Below are positions 11,529 to 21,949 of a DNA stretch of 64,000 nt, piece after piece. Position 1 is the stretch's first letter; every line of letters starts with the position of its first letter. The stretch comes from Carettochelys insculpta. Its lineage: Eukaryota; Chordata; Testudines; Carettochelyidae. Where the stretch lies: positions 14,681,001-14,745,000 of the forward strand of contig NC_134160.1 of assembly GCF_033958435.1 (NCBI RefSeq), in the 5' to 3' direction. The translations under genes were made by a program, and so were the position numbers. The notes under the pieces are model-generated. The model saw only the letters and a list, made by a program, of their open reading frames with translations, made no database searches and was not told the DNA's origin.

Positions 11529-12214
11529 CCCTCGAAGGAATGTGAGAAAGTAGCTGCCAGCAAAGACCATTATCAGAAAATAAAGTGCACAAGTCTCCAG
11601 TACATAATAGAGCAAGATCATATTTCACTAAGCACAAAGTCAGCAGTAGTTTGGAATATGTCCAGCCATCCCTCAGTGAAGTGACAGCTGTGTTTGCTAG
11701 AGGGCTTGGGAGCCCCAGCTGAAAGGGTGTCTTTGCCCTGTCTTTGTGCCTATCTGATTACATTTCCACAGTCTGGTTTGCCACCTCCAAGCCGCACTGG
11801 GCTATTATCTAACTGACAGGAAGAGTTTGCTGGAAACATTAAAATCCTCCCCTCCTCGGCATCCCTTGCTGCTACTCTCTCTCCCTGGAAAGGTCTTGTT
11901 GGGGATGAAGGTTCGCATGGGAGACCTGGCACTGTTTTTAAAGCTGTGGGTCAGGGTCAGAAAGACAAGGCAGACATAACCCACCTGAGAAAAATTTCCA
12001 GGAGCATTGCCAATACGCCCATGCTGTTTGGCTTCCGTGAGCCAAGCTCTGAGGAAGGGCAGCTCCCATGCACATAAAAGCAGGAATTTTGATGCCCCAG
12101 GCTCTGCAGTCAGTTAGAGCCTTCACATGCAGGATGAAGTAGCGGTGAGCTCCCAGGGTCTGCTGTGTAGGGTCTGCTATGTAGACATAGCCTTCATTGC
12201 CACACACAAATGAG
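11529..12214. other. Unassigned sequence in MATN1 intron 2
   Basis: I find no exon. The minus frame at 11938-12639 is open but has no known domain. A 17-base end-like word, GCTATGTAGACATAGCC at about 12177-12193, may be a remnant of a foldback element. Confidence 0.35.
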
Positions 12215-12650
12215 AAGTGAAAAAAGAAAAGAATGCATGGGAGGGGGCTGCCAAAGAGCAGGAGTGGGACTGGGGTTGCAGGGTATGGGAGGGAGGGAAA
12301 ATGCAGGAGTGGGCTGGGGTGAGGTTGCAGGGTCTGGAGAGGAAGGAGGGTACAGGGGGAGGTGTGGGTGTGCAATCTAAGTGTGAGGCTGCAGGAGCAT
12401 GGTGGGGGTGCACAGTCTTGGTGAGAGGTTAGGTGCAGAAGTGGACTGAGTGCGGGTGAGGTCTGGCAGGGATGCAGGGTGAGGGTCTGGGTGGGAGGTG
12501 GGGGCAAAGGTGGGTGTGCTATGTTTGAGTAGAAGGGAGGGTGCAGGATCTGGGAAGGAGGGTGCAGAGTGGGATAGGGATGCATGATCCTGGCAGGAGG
12601 AGGGTGCAGGAGAGGGGTGGAAGTGTGAGGTCTGAGCATGGGGGTGAGGG
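12215..12650 (+). repeat. G-rich purine-biased degenerate minisatellite
   Basis: The plus strand is dominated by variants of GGGTGCAGG, GGAGGGAGG and GTGAGG over about 430 bases, with many runs of three or more G. It reads as proline/leucine-rich open frames on the minus strand, which follow from composition and are not evidence of a gene. It could form G-quadruplex structures, which is inference. Confidence 0.5.
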
Positions 12651-13152
12651 GTTGTTACCTGGCTCTGTGCTTCCTTCCACTCCTAGGCAGCAAATGGCTC
12701 CTCCCATTGGCTGCAGTTTAGGCTAACAGGAGCAGCGGAGAAATCCTCTGGGCTAGCAGCGCCCTGCACTGCTCTTCCCCCAGTGGGCAGGGAGGGTGCA
12801 GAGCCACTTCCTCCCCCGGAAGACGGATGAGGCTTGTGAGACTGGGGGAGCTGGCGCTGGAGCTCCAACCACATGGAGATGGAGGAGCTGCAGAGGCTGG
12901 AGCTCCCATGTGGGCTCCCAGCTGCAGTGCGGGACAAACCCTGAGTCTGTGTCCCACCTGCAAGATAGCTGTGGGCCCCAGCTGAGACCCACTGCGACAG
13001 AGAAAACAATGACCTTTTCCCTGTGCCTATTGTCTGGATTTCTGGCCGTTTTCTTCAAGGTTTCTGGTCTTTGGCAAGAGAGAGGCCAGGGGATGGGCGG
13101 GCAGGATGACAGTTTCGAGGAGAAACACTTCTCAGCACAGGAATTTGCTCAC

Positions 13153-13499
13153 CTTTTTAATCCCCGGAGCTCTCACACGAGATCCTTCTGAGTGGCTGAA
13201 CGCCTTGTTGATGGCGAACTGGATGGCCAGCCCCGTCATGGTACCTGTGGAAAGCGGCTGGATCTTGCGAACAGCTTGCAACAGGCTGGCCTTGTTCCAG
13301 TGGGTCTTGAGGGAGAATTCGTTCTTGACGGTGCTGGCATAATTGACCACTCCCACCCGAGTGGCATTGGGGCCCACGTCTAAGGACTCAATGACCTGGG
13401 ACATGAAGACTTTGACCTGCTCAAACTCATTAGGGCGCACGCTCCGGGAGCTGTCTATGAGGAACACCAAGTCCAAGGGTCTTGTCCTGCACAGCGAAC
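13153..13499 (-). CDS. MATN1: Matrilin-1 exon 2: N-terminal part of the first VWA domain
   Basis: Encodes residues 30-145 of a matrilin; together with exon 1 the phases match (one base from exon 1, 347 bases here). Matrilin-1 is a secreted cartilage matrix protein that forms filaments and bridges collagen and aggrecan networks. The VWA metal-site motif DxSxS is intact (DLVFLIDSSRSV, D45/S47/S49), as is the later STGTMTG loop (T116). A sequon NAT lies at residue 74. The acceptor CAG is at 13500-13502 and the donor GTGAGC at 13147-13152, ending after GIKK in phase 0. The domain is incomplete; its second half should be in exon 3, which I cannot find downstream to position 1. Assignment to matrilin-1 rather than matrilin-3 rests on SLDVGPNATRVGVVNYAS and is fairly sure. 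Confidence 0.9.
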
Positions 13500-13967
13500 C
13501 TGCATGAGAAAAGTGGGCATGGAAAGGAGAAATAAAGCTACTGCAAAATAGCAAGAGTCAGGGCTCAGAGCAGGAGGCTGGGGAGCCAGGACTCTGGAGT
13601 TCTCCTACTGGTTCTTGTGGGGGACAGGGCTCTGGTGGGTTATGGTGGAGAAACGGGCTGTGATGGTACATTTTATATGGACATAGTCTTCTGACTATGA
13701 ATGTGCTTAACTCAGATATGTGTTATGCAAAATATTTCATGTAACATTGGAAAGCTTGTAGCCCACCTAGTGGGTCTATTCTGTTTTTGTACATAGCCAT
13801 GTGGTCTATGTAGCTTGTACAACCTATAAAGAGCAGACACACTCCAGGTGGAAGAAGAGGAAGAACACACCATCAGAGTGAACGAGGGCATGGCAGCAAT
13901 TGTCACCTCAATTCCATTGCCTAGGAGGGGCAGGGGCTGGTTTAGTTATGAAGGGATCCACTAAATC

Positions 13968-14770
13968 AGTGACAGGGACTCTGCAGGCCAGATCCACCCT
14001 GCAGTTTGCCTTGATCTGACCGAGGAGGCTCAGGACTCCCTACCCCGCCTCAGAGGGATGAGCCAGCCCTGGTGCTCCAGCCACACAGGGCAGTGAAAGA
14101 GGGGGCAGATTAAGGCAGGCCACTGGCCACATCCAGCCTGTGGGCTCTGCCTGCCGGGGGAAGAAGCAGTTCTGCACTGGGAACTGCAGAGCAAGGGAGC
14201 ACAGAGCCAGCTGCACCTGCTGCCTGGAGCTGCACCAGGTAAGCACCCCTGCTCTGCCCCCTCCTGCCACCCTCCCTCTTAGACCCCACCCCACAACCCC
14301 CTTTCCCATGCCCCTTCCCACCCAGACCCCTACAGCCCAACCTGCTCCTGCACTCCCCTTCCTCCAAGACCTACCCAACCCCAAGCCTGCTTCTGCACAC
14401 CATGACCCCACGCCCCCAGCTGGGCCCACTCCTGCTTCCTACCGTCCCTCCCTGGCAGCCCCCTCCTGCACACTGAACCCCTCATTTTGGCTTCATGGGG
14501 GGGTCACAAAATCTACAAGCTCCAGGCCCACAGGCGAGTTAACCCCGTCCTGGGGGGAAGTCCTGAGCCTTCCCCTCTCCACCCAGCCTGGAGCGTGAGG
14601 GGACCTTGGTGGCCTGGGTTGGGTGAGTGTCTCTTTTTTTCTGTTCATCAGTCAGGAGCCAGGCCCAGGTGGTTTGGTTTTTCCTTCTCACTTGTGTGTG
14701 ACCCCCTCCAACTTGTTTTTCTGTGGGTCACTGCCCCCTAACCCTAAAACAGTTCCCAACCCCTGCACTA
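13968..14770. mobile_element. Possible degraded hAT-like (Charlie-type) element
   Basis: The left side reads CAGTGACAGGGACTCTGCAGG followed shortly by GCCAGATCC, and the right side ends ACAGTTCCCAACCCCTGCAC. These resemble ends of non-autonomous hAT elements, but the inverted match is poor. The interior is GC-rich with no transposase. It could be two overlapping old insertions. Confidence 0.3.
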
Positions 14771-14934
14771 AAGAGGAGAAAGAGGAAGGGAGAGGGGACA
14801 GTGAAGGCAGGTGCAGGGACAGGAAACGAGGGAAAGAACGTCAGACAGACAAGCGCAGGTTACAGCAGAGGGCTGTGACTCTGGGCCTGCAGCTTCGACA
14901 CAATGGCTCTTCATTGGAGAGAAGGAGTGGGGCC

Positions 14935-15080
14935 TGGTGGGTCAAAGTTGGGGCTAGGACACCTGGGTTCTATTCATTGCTCTGGTGGACACTGGGCAAG
15001 TCACCTGACAGCACTGTGACTAGTATCCCCCTTTGTAAAACCAATTGGATGATGATAACTACTTGCTTATCTCACAGGGG
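14935..15080 (+). mobile_element. MIR-like (CORE) SINE fragment, plus strand
   Basis: It contains the MIR body words TGGGCAAGTCACCTGACAGC and ATCTCACAGGGGCAAG in the expected order. The copy is old and diverged. Confidence 0.55.
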
Positions 15081-15384
15081 CAAGGGGAGGAGTAATTAAT
15101 CCATGTTTATCAATGTCACTCTATTTTGCACACAACGAAAGTATTTCCTTTGGGGAAAAAACGAGTACTGTGTACCCAGGGTGTGTATATATAATGCAGA
15201 AAGGTGAGAAACAGTGCCTGGCATGTGTGGGTCTAGAATAACCAGCCCATTTTCGTGCTGTTAAACTGATGAAACTCAGTGCAGTCACGCTGCAGTAAAA
15301 CAGCAGTGGAGCAGACCGCTTGTACGTCACACCTTTACAGATGCCTTTCAAATGCCTTACAAACACTGAGCTGTAAATCCCAAC

Positions 15385-15540
15385 AGCTCTGTGTAATTGG
15401 TATTGTTATGCCCAATTCAGAGGGATAAACAGAGGCACATGGACATTAAACAAGCACCTCAAAACTTCAGGGGGTCAGTAGAGGCAGAAATAGAACTCAG
15501 GAATCATCAATTATATAGCCCCCGGTCTAACAATTAAAGC
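15385..15540 (-). mobile_element. MIR-like SINE fragment, minus strand
   Basis: The reverse-complement MIR order is visible: GGTATTGTTATGCCCAATTC, AACAGAGGCACATGG, AAATAGAACTCAGGAATC. No coding role. Confidence 0.5.
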
Positions 15541-16849
15541 AGTGTGTCTCAACTAGGAGTTCATGTCCACTTTGGGAAACGTGGAGGTCTTCCAGAGGAT
15601 ATAATTCATTTGGAGATTTGCCTAGTATTATGACAGACCACATAAAAAGCTCAGGAGAAATCAGTACAATACAAACTAAAATTTCATGCAGACAATGACT
15701 TGTTTATACTGCTTTCTAAACAATACACTAACATGAAAGTAACGATGTTTATAGTCCAACTGATTTATTTTAGAATTACACATAAATTTTAAAATTACAC
15801 AATAAATAAAATTACACAATTTTTAAATCATGGTGGTTGACACTTTTGTATAGGTATGTTTGATTGTGTGAGCAGACAGTTTTTCAGTGAGGTGTAACTT
15901 GGGAGTATGCAGTGTCCTGAAAGGAGTACAGTGTCTAGAGAGGATGGAAGCTACTGCATTAAACCACAACCTCTCGTACTGGTGTCCCACCAACTCATCT
16001 AAATATTTGCCTAATTTTACAACAGGCTACAAAAGAAGTCCTGGTAATTAAGCAGAAGGAATAAGGATGCACTAAATAAGAGAGTCAGTGTGAGAAATTA
16101 AACTAAACAGACCTAGTTACATATTTCCCATGCAATGGCTGGTTTCTTGGCAAGATTAATAATAATCATGATGGTGAAACCTACTAGTGGACAAGAGGCT
16201 CTGTGGTACAGCTGGATGGAATTTCTCAAAAGTGACCAGGTTGATGACATGTTTCATCAAAATTTCAAACTGTGATCACAAAAAAAAAAGTAGCTATTCT
16301 GTGAACTTTTCCCAAATTGTCCCCTTTAGCAGGCCTCTGTGAGGTTCGAGGTTCATGTGCTGTGGGTGCTGTAGTACTATTACATTTTCACACAGGGGTG
16401 GTGGGGGGAAGGGGAATACAGGTTCCACAATCAAGTGAAAAGCTCTGTCAGACATCAGTGGCAGACTGTGACATGCAAGCATTTTGACCAGCAAGTCTGG
16501 CTGAAATTAAGACATAAATATTGAATTTGGTCATCAGTGTGAAATCTGACAGAGCTCTTATGCTGTTAGACAGATGAAAACAAATATTTCTGTGTATCTA
16601 TAAAGTAAGATCATCAGGAGAGTTTCCTTTGAAACTCTAGAGCTGAGTGTGTTACAGGCTTCAGAACAGCAGATTGCTAAACCCTACCATGTACAGGAGG
16701 GCTTCACGCAGCAGCTAATAGGCTGCCTTTGAAAAGTAACATTTACCTCAGAGGGCTGGGTTCACTTCACTGCCACATTTCACTTCAGAAACTAGAAAAT
16801 GTCAGTTTGTAATCAAGATTATAGAGTCTAATACTTAGACCAAAAAGGA

Positions 16850-16995
16850 AACTTACAACGTGTCATTATATCCATTTTACAGGTAGAAAAACAGAGGCAC
16901 AGAGGTCTGCTCAAGGTCATGCAATCTGTCCTGATAGAACAAGGAATGCAAAACAGGCCTCTTGATTTCCATTCCAGAGCCTTAACCACCATTTG
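16850..16995 (-). mobile_element. MIR-like SINE fragment, minus strand
   Basis: It shows the reverse MIR words TATATCCATTTTACAGGTAG and AACAGAGGCACAGAGG, then CCAGAGCCTTAACCACC. This is one of the better preserved MIR-like pieces in the window. Confidence 0.6.
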
Positions 16996-17195
16996 TATTT
17001 TAAATTTTACCCGTTTCCCAGAAAACTACCAAAGCACTGAAGGGTGATCTAAGGACTGACAGAGCCATAAAGAAGATTTTGAGGAACTTTTTCATGAAAA
17101 ATGTTTATATTTTGTCCCATATAATTTGTGTGTATCTTTTCTTATGAAATTAAAATGTATTTATGGGAAATAGTTATTGGAAAATCAAAAGCAAA

Positions 17196-17287
17196 TCTAG
17201 CTAATGGTCCTGCCATGATTGCAGGAAACTGGAGCTGATGACCTCCTGAGGTCCCTTCCATTTCCAGTATTCTGTGCTTCTGTGATT
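17196..17287 (+). mobile_element. Short CR1 3' tail
   Basis: Only the last ~90 bases of a CR1 remain, with GGTCCTGCCATGATTGCAGG and TGACCTCCTGAGGTCCCTTC. This is typical of extreme 5' truncation on target-primed insertion. Confidence 0.6.
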
Positions 17288-17347
17288 GAGTCCAGATCCA
17301 GAAGGCTCCCTAGTCTAAAGACTTATTTATACATAGAGATATTCAGA

Positions 17348-17736
17348 GGCTAATGCTACACTACAGAGTTTTTTCAAAATAACTTTGCTAGCAGCTAGAC
17401 TATGCACACACTATTTCAAAATGAAATCGAAATAGTGGGTGCATTATTTCAAAACTGGCAACCCTCAATGAAGGAGGAATAATGCCTATTTCAAAATCAT
17501 TATTTTGAAATAGGTGCTGTTAAGACACAAGAGCTCTATTTTGAAAGAAGCTATATGGGGCTCCAATGGCACTATTTCAGAATAGTGGTATGTGTCCAGA
17601 AATGCTATTTCAAACTAGCTGAGTGCTATTTTGAAATATATTATGCGTGTAGTTGTGTTATTTTCAAATAAGAGATTCTGAAATGGCTGTTTCAAAATAT
17701 CTTATCTCAAAATAAGGCTGTAGTGTAGCCATAGCC
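17348..17736. mobile_element. Foldback MITE with TTTCAAAATA words
   Basis: The ends are inverted: GGCTAATGCTACACTACAG and CTGTAGTGTAGCCATAGCC. The interior is filled with CTATTTCAAAAT and ATTTTGAAATAG. These are what the TTTCGAAATA word of the Harbinger ends becomes after CpG loss. Only one or two TCGAAATAG forms survive, so the copy is old. Confidence 0.75.
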
Positions 17737-18769
17737 AGGTAGTGCTATTCCTCAACAATTAGTCCTCAGTGTCTCCACAGATGACTACTTTCAGTCTGGC
17801 GTAAAAGTACAATTTTTCCAAATTAGTTTAATCAATTTTAGAAGTGGATCAAATTAAACTCAATAAGACACTTTTATTTTGTAATAAGAATGACAACATG
17901 TGGATTTATTGCAGAGCAGATAGTCCTCTCTAAACCCATAGTCTACTTTATTCTGGACTAACTTTTATAAGCATCAAGCCCGTATGGCAATAAAACAGAA
18001 TTTAGGCAAGCAGCATGTTGCTGTATTAATGAAAAGAAACACAAAACTGAGTGGTAACTCAGAATTCAAACTTTTTTAAATTGCAAACAACAAATCAACC
18101 ATACTAGAAATATAGCGGATTGAACAATTGGTCCATATATCATTTCCTGACTCTGGCAATATTTAGTACTCGATTGCTGAGTGCTTGATTGTGGAGATAC
18201 CTTCCCATCACAGATCTGATCAGATGAGCAGTCTGGGAAGAAATTTCCTTACTCTAAGTAGCTGCCTTATGCCCTGTAGCAGGTAGTCACATCATGCTGA
18301 GCATTGTCATGATGTGCATGGTGTAAATGTTAAAATATGTCTTAAAATTACTCAATCCTTTACCAAATCCAGCCCCAATTGTTGTCTTGACCACCATCTG
18401 CAGCCATGAGTTTTGTAGGTTGCCTGAACATTAATGGTGGTCTGTAAATTGATCTGGTATTTACCAGGTCAGTTAATGGGCTGATCTCTATGCCATTTTT
18501 ACAAACCTTTTTCATTGTTAGCTTTTCCTTTTGAAGTCAACACTTGTTCATTTATTATATATTATTTGTAATACCACAGCACCTCTCTATTTTTTCTATC
18601 CAGGGCAGAATAAACTTTGTTTTATGCACCAGGGCATGTGTACCACCAATAGAAACACATGCTGCAGGCTGTGGGTGGCTGTGGCTGCTCTGGTTACCGG
18701 CTGAGCAGCACCTGAATCTCCAGGGTGGCCGCCCAAGCACTCAGCTTACAAGGAACACTGTTCTAGAGC

Positions 18770-18960
18770 CCCTGATATAGACCAGAACCTCACTGGGCTA
18801 GGTGCTGTGCAAACACAGAGCAAGCAGATTGTCCCTGTCCCAAAGGCCAGAGACAACAGATGGAGACAAACAGGCTGGGAGGACAAGGCGGCATTGTAAT
18901 TGTTTGTCCTGGTGAGCACTGAACTCAGCAAACTGGCTGTCTACCATTGTAAAGTGTTTT
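18770..18960 (+). mobile_element. Ancient interspersed repeat (CTAGGTGCTGTGCAAACACAG type)
   Basis: The words CTAGGTGCTGTGCAAACACA and TTGTCCCTGTCCCAAAGGCC belong to an ancient repeat seen here four times (others near 20640, 60236 and 61785). I recognise the pattern from amniote genomes but cannot name the family with certainty. Confidence 0.45.
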
Positions 18961-19588
18961 GTAGCTGGGAAATGGAGATTTGAAAACATTAAAATTAACC
19001 ATCCTTCTCTGTGTATGCCCAGGGATATCTCTTGGGCAGCTGGCTTCTGAAAACACTAAGGCAGATCCTGTCATCCCAGTTCAGGCAACATCTACCACTG
19101 ATTTCAACCGAGTGATAGGACTTCACTGGGAGTTCACTTGGAAAAAAAAGGACTACATCACAGTTAATAAGGACCAATCCATTCCACTTTGTTCAGGGAG
19201 GTGATCCAGAGCTGGGGGGGTTGATCATTCCAAGCCAATTCATCCCATGAATTCCCCAAGCAAAACCAGCCCACAGAGAGTTCTATTCAGGAGAGGAAGA
19301 AGGCACAGGACAGTTCCTTTAACAGCAGTACCTCCTCCTGCAAAGAACAACTGGACCTGACCCAGTGCAGAAATAAAGCAGCTTTCTTTTAATGCTGACT
19401 GTGCGATGCAGGTGGCTTCAATTCCTAGACAAGGAAGCAAGCAGAAGAATGCAGCACAGACACCTGCAATCTGCACTTTACACTGCCCTGTAACCTGGTT
19501 GGTGTCATTTTTCTCCTTTTATCTCCCCAGCTTCCCATCTCCCCTAACAGGATGGCTTTGGGTGACAAACAATGTGCTCTCCCCTTAC

Positions 19589-19676
19589 CTCTTGGCTGAG
19601 GGGGAGCCCCATAGATGCTGTGATTCTGGAAGAGAAGCAGCACAGACAGCAGGAAGCCAGAGAAAATCCTGTCCAT
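19589..19676 (-). CDS. MATN1: Matrilin-1 exon 1: start codon and signal peptide
   Basis: Encodes 29 residues plus one base of Gly30. The start at 19676 sits in a good Kozak context (A at -3, G at +4). The peptide MDRIFSGFLLSVLLLFQNHS has an uncharged hydrophobic core at residues 6-16. Cleavage is likely after Gly23, before APPQPR, as expected of a secreted matrix protein. The donor GTAAGG at 19583-19588 splits Gly30, whose last two bases begin exon 2. The joined reading APPQPRG-SLCRTRP is the usual matrilin-1 N-terminus. The frame reads on through the donor into intron (to 19425), which is not coding. Confidence 0.88.
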
Positions 19677-19800
19677 GGTTGCTCGGGAGCTGGAGGCAGA
19701 GTGGCAGGCAAGACTCTTGGGCCAGCAATATTAACATGCCACTCCTCAGAGTGGCAAGAGGCCAGCCTCTGACACATGGGACATACTTGGAGGGCGGAGA
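19677..19800 (-). promoter_or_regulatory. MATN1: Putative MATN1 proximal promoter with palindrome
   Basis: Upstream of the MATN1 start, a perfect 8-bp inverted repeat TGCCACTC/GAGTGGCA with a 4-bp spacer lies at 19737-19756. An AT-rich TTAATATTG on the minus strand (about 19727-19735) could serve as a weak TATA. Chicken matrilin-1 is known to use NFI- and SOX-binding proximal elements; TGCCA/TGGCA half-sites are NFI-like. Assignment is inference. Confidence 0.35.
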
Positions 19801-20818
19801 AAGTTGGGGAGGGGTGAAAATGAAGAAGAAAACTTTGAATGACACAGAGGGTCTCCTGGCTTTGCCTGGCTTCTGGGGCCTTCCACAATGAGCTCATTGC
19901 TTAGCTAGTGGGTGGGAAGCAAGAAAGAGGACCAGCTACTGCCTGGAATGTGGGGAATCTGAGATCTTAACAGACCTTAACAGTGGGACCAGTGAAGCCA
20001 GGTTAGGGAAAGAGATTAAACTGCCATTCACTGGCTTTAATCTGCACAGCCCGGTGTTTGCCACGCTAAGTAAACTGTTTGCGGTGTATCAGGCTAGCAT
20101 CCTTCCTGAGCCTGGAGGGGGCGTGGAGGAAGAGGGATGAGAGCAAGGTCACACAAATCATTCCTTAGACGTCCAGTTCTGTGCATGAAATACAGGCCTC
20201 AGGATTCTGGAAACATCAGTCCTGGGGCAGGTTCCTCTCACTAGACACACAGTCCTTTTCAGTAATTTGCAGGCAAAAATATCCTTCTTCTGAGGGACGA
20301 GTTGGTAAGCAGAGGGGAATGAAAGGGCTCGAATCATGGCTCAGTGAAACTCAGTCAAAGTAATATGAAACAGAGTGAGTTAATTTCATGGGGAAGTCTT
20401 TACATCCAGTATAAAAATGGGACCTTTGGGAGAGTGGAAAGATAAGGAGGGCAAAGTAAACAGGGAGATACCCATAGCAAAGGAGAGATAAATGAGTAAA
20501 CCCAGATAGATGGGCTGGAAATATTGTTGGATTCATTGTTAGCAGGGTTCACTCTCAGGGCTGCTGGAACAATTTTCATAGTGGTGGGGTCAGGGCCTAA
20601 AGGGAGAAGCCTTGTATGTGGGTTGTTATTAGCACTTTAAGCACCTTGGTGAACATTTCTGTCCAGCCCTAGAAGAAGATGCAGTACCTGCCACAAGCAG
20701 CTCACAGTCTAAATAGACAAGCCCAAAAATCAGATGTCTTCAATATCCATTAAGCACTATGAAGATGTAGCAGCTACATTAATACTAAGTGGCTGGATCT
20801 GTCACAAAGTAACACACT
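19801..20818. other. Upstream MATN1 flank, unassigned
   Basis: No exon is recognised. An ancient repeat fragment with GCAGTACCTGCCACAAGCAG lies at about 20640-20720. Nothing else can be assigned by eye. Confidence 0.35.
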
Positions 20819-20969
20819 GGCCGTGTCTACACGTGCCAGCTACTTCGAAGTAGCAGCGCCAACTTCGAAATAGCGCCCGTCACGGCTACACGTGTTGGGC
20901 GCTATTTCGAAGTTAACATCAACGTAAGGTGGCGACACATCGAAGTCGCTATCCCCATCAGGAGATGGG
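20819..20969 (-). mobile_element. Right-end fragment of a Harbinger element
   Basis: About 150 bases starting GGCCGTGTCTACACGTGCC match, inverted, the right end seen at 3774-3925 and 55480-55628. The fragment stops abruptly at AGGAGATGGG where the left end of the next copy starts. This is either a truncated insertion or a rearrangement product of the adjoining composite. Confidence 0.75.
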
Positions 20970-21314
20970 GGCTACGTCTACACATGCACGTTACATCGAA
21001 ATAGCTTATTTCGATGTAGCAACATCGAAATAGGCTATTTCAATAAATAACATCTACACGTCCTCCAGGGCTGGTGCCGTCGACGGTTGGGCAGCACCAC
21101 ATCGAAATAGGCGCTGCGAGGGAACGTCTACACGCCAAAGTAGCACACATCGAAATAGGGATGCCAGGCACAGCTGCAGACAGGGTCACAGGGCGGACTA
21201 GCGCTTCCGGGGCAACAGCTAGCCGCTCCTTAAAGGGCCCCTCCCAGACACACGCAGCCTGCACAGCACGAGGTCTGCAGAGCCATAGGCACGCACACCT
21301 CGAGTGATGCAGTC

Positions 21315-21798
21315 ATGGACCCCCAGCAGCAGCAGCAGAAGCAGCAGCAGCAGCCAGAAGTCCACACAGCCGCCCCTGTAGGAGCAGTGCTCGCCCTGCT
21401 CCATGCCATGCAGGAGGCAGCTGAGCACATCCTTCCCACAGAGGAGGAGCTGCCCACAGGGGAGGAGGACGCAACCCCCAACCCTGCAGCACCCCGCCCC
21501 CCCCCCCGCCTCATACGCCGCCTGCTGTGGGAGCGACTGGTGGGAGCGGCTGGTGCTTGGAGAGTGGGACGACGACCACTGGCTCCAGAACTTTCGCATG
21601 AGCCGGCAGACATTTCTGGAGCTATGCCAGTGGCTCACCCCCGCACTGAGGCACCAGGACACCTTCATGTGGCGTGCCCTTACTGTGGAGGAATGGGTCG
21701 GCATCGCTGTCTGGAAGCTGGCCACTCCAGACAGCTACCGATCCGTGGGCCAGCAGTTTGGCGTCGGCAAGGCCACCGTCGGGGCTGTCCTCATGGAG
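21315..21798 (+). pseudogene. Harbinger transposase exon 1, frameshifted
   Basis: It begins with a polyglutamine start (MDPQQQQQKQQQQPEV). The middle reads WWERLVLGEWDDDHWLQNF in another frame. Compared with the intact copy at 52091 it lacks 14 bases between the CTGTGG and ACTGGTGGG words (about 21525-21535), which breaks the frame; a poly-C run near 21490 also differs. The donor GTAAGA at 21799 is preserved. The C-terminal side of the exon has the helix-turn-helix-like SVGQQFGVGKATVGAVLME. As it stands it cannot make full-length transposase. Confidence 0.85.
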
Positions 21799-21949
21799 GT
21801 AAGAGGACCCACGGGGGGAGGGGGAGGCAACCCTGGCAGGGGAGGGGGGCCCTGGCAGGAGAGGGGAGGGGAGGGCAGCCCTGGCAGGGGAAGGCCACAC
21901 ACACCCTGCACACCTCTCATTGGTGCTCTCCCATGTGCTTCCCCTGAAG

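Larger units (their letters stand above)
13500..19588 (-). other. MATN1: MATN1 intron 1
   Basis: The donor GTAAGG (19583-19588) and acceptor CAG (13500-13502) bound an intron of about 6.1 kb, read on the minus strand. Inside are old repeats listed separately: a hAT-like patch, MIR-like SINEs, a CR1 tail and a foldback MITE. The remainder (for example 15541-16850 and 17740-18780) shows no recognisable element or exon. Confidence 0.8.

Noticed and set aside
11938..12639. 233-codon minus-strand open frame rich in Pro, Leu, His and Cys
   Set aside because: It lies mostly over the G-rich minisatellite, has no domain and no splice context with MATN1; composition explains its length.
13106..13383. 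Plus-strand frames over MATN1 exon 2
   Set aside because: They are antisense to the VWA exon, which has clear splice sites and MIDAS residues on minus.
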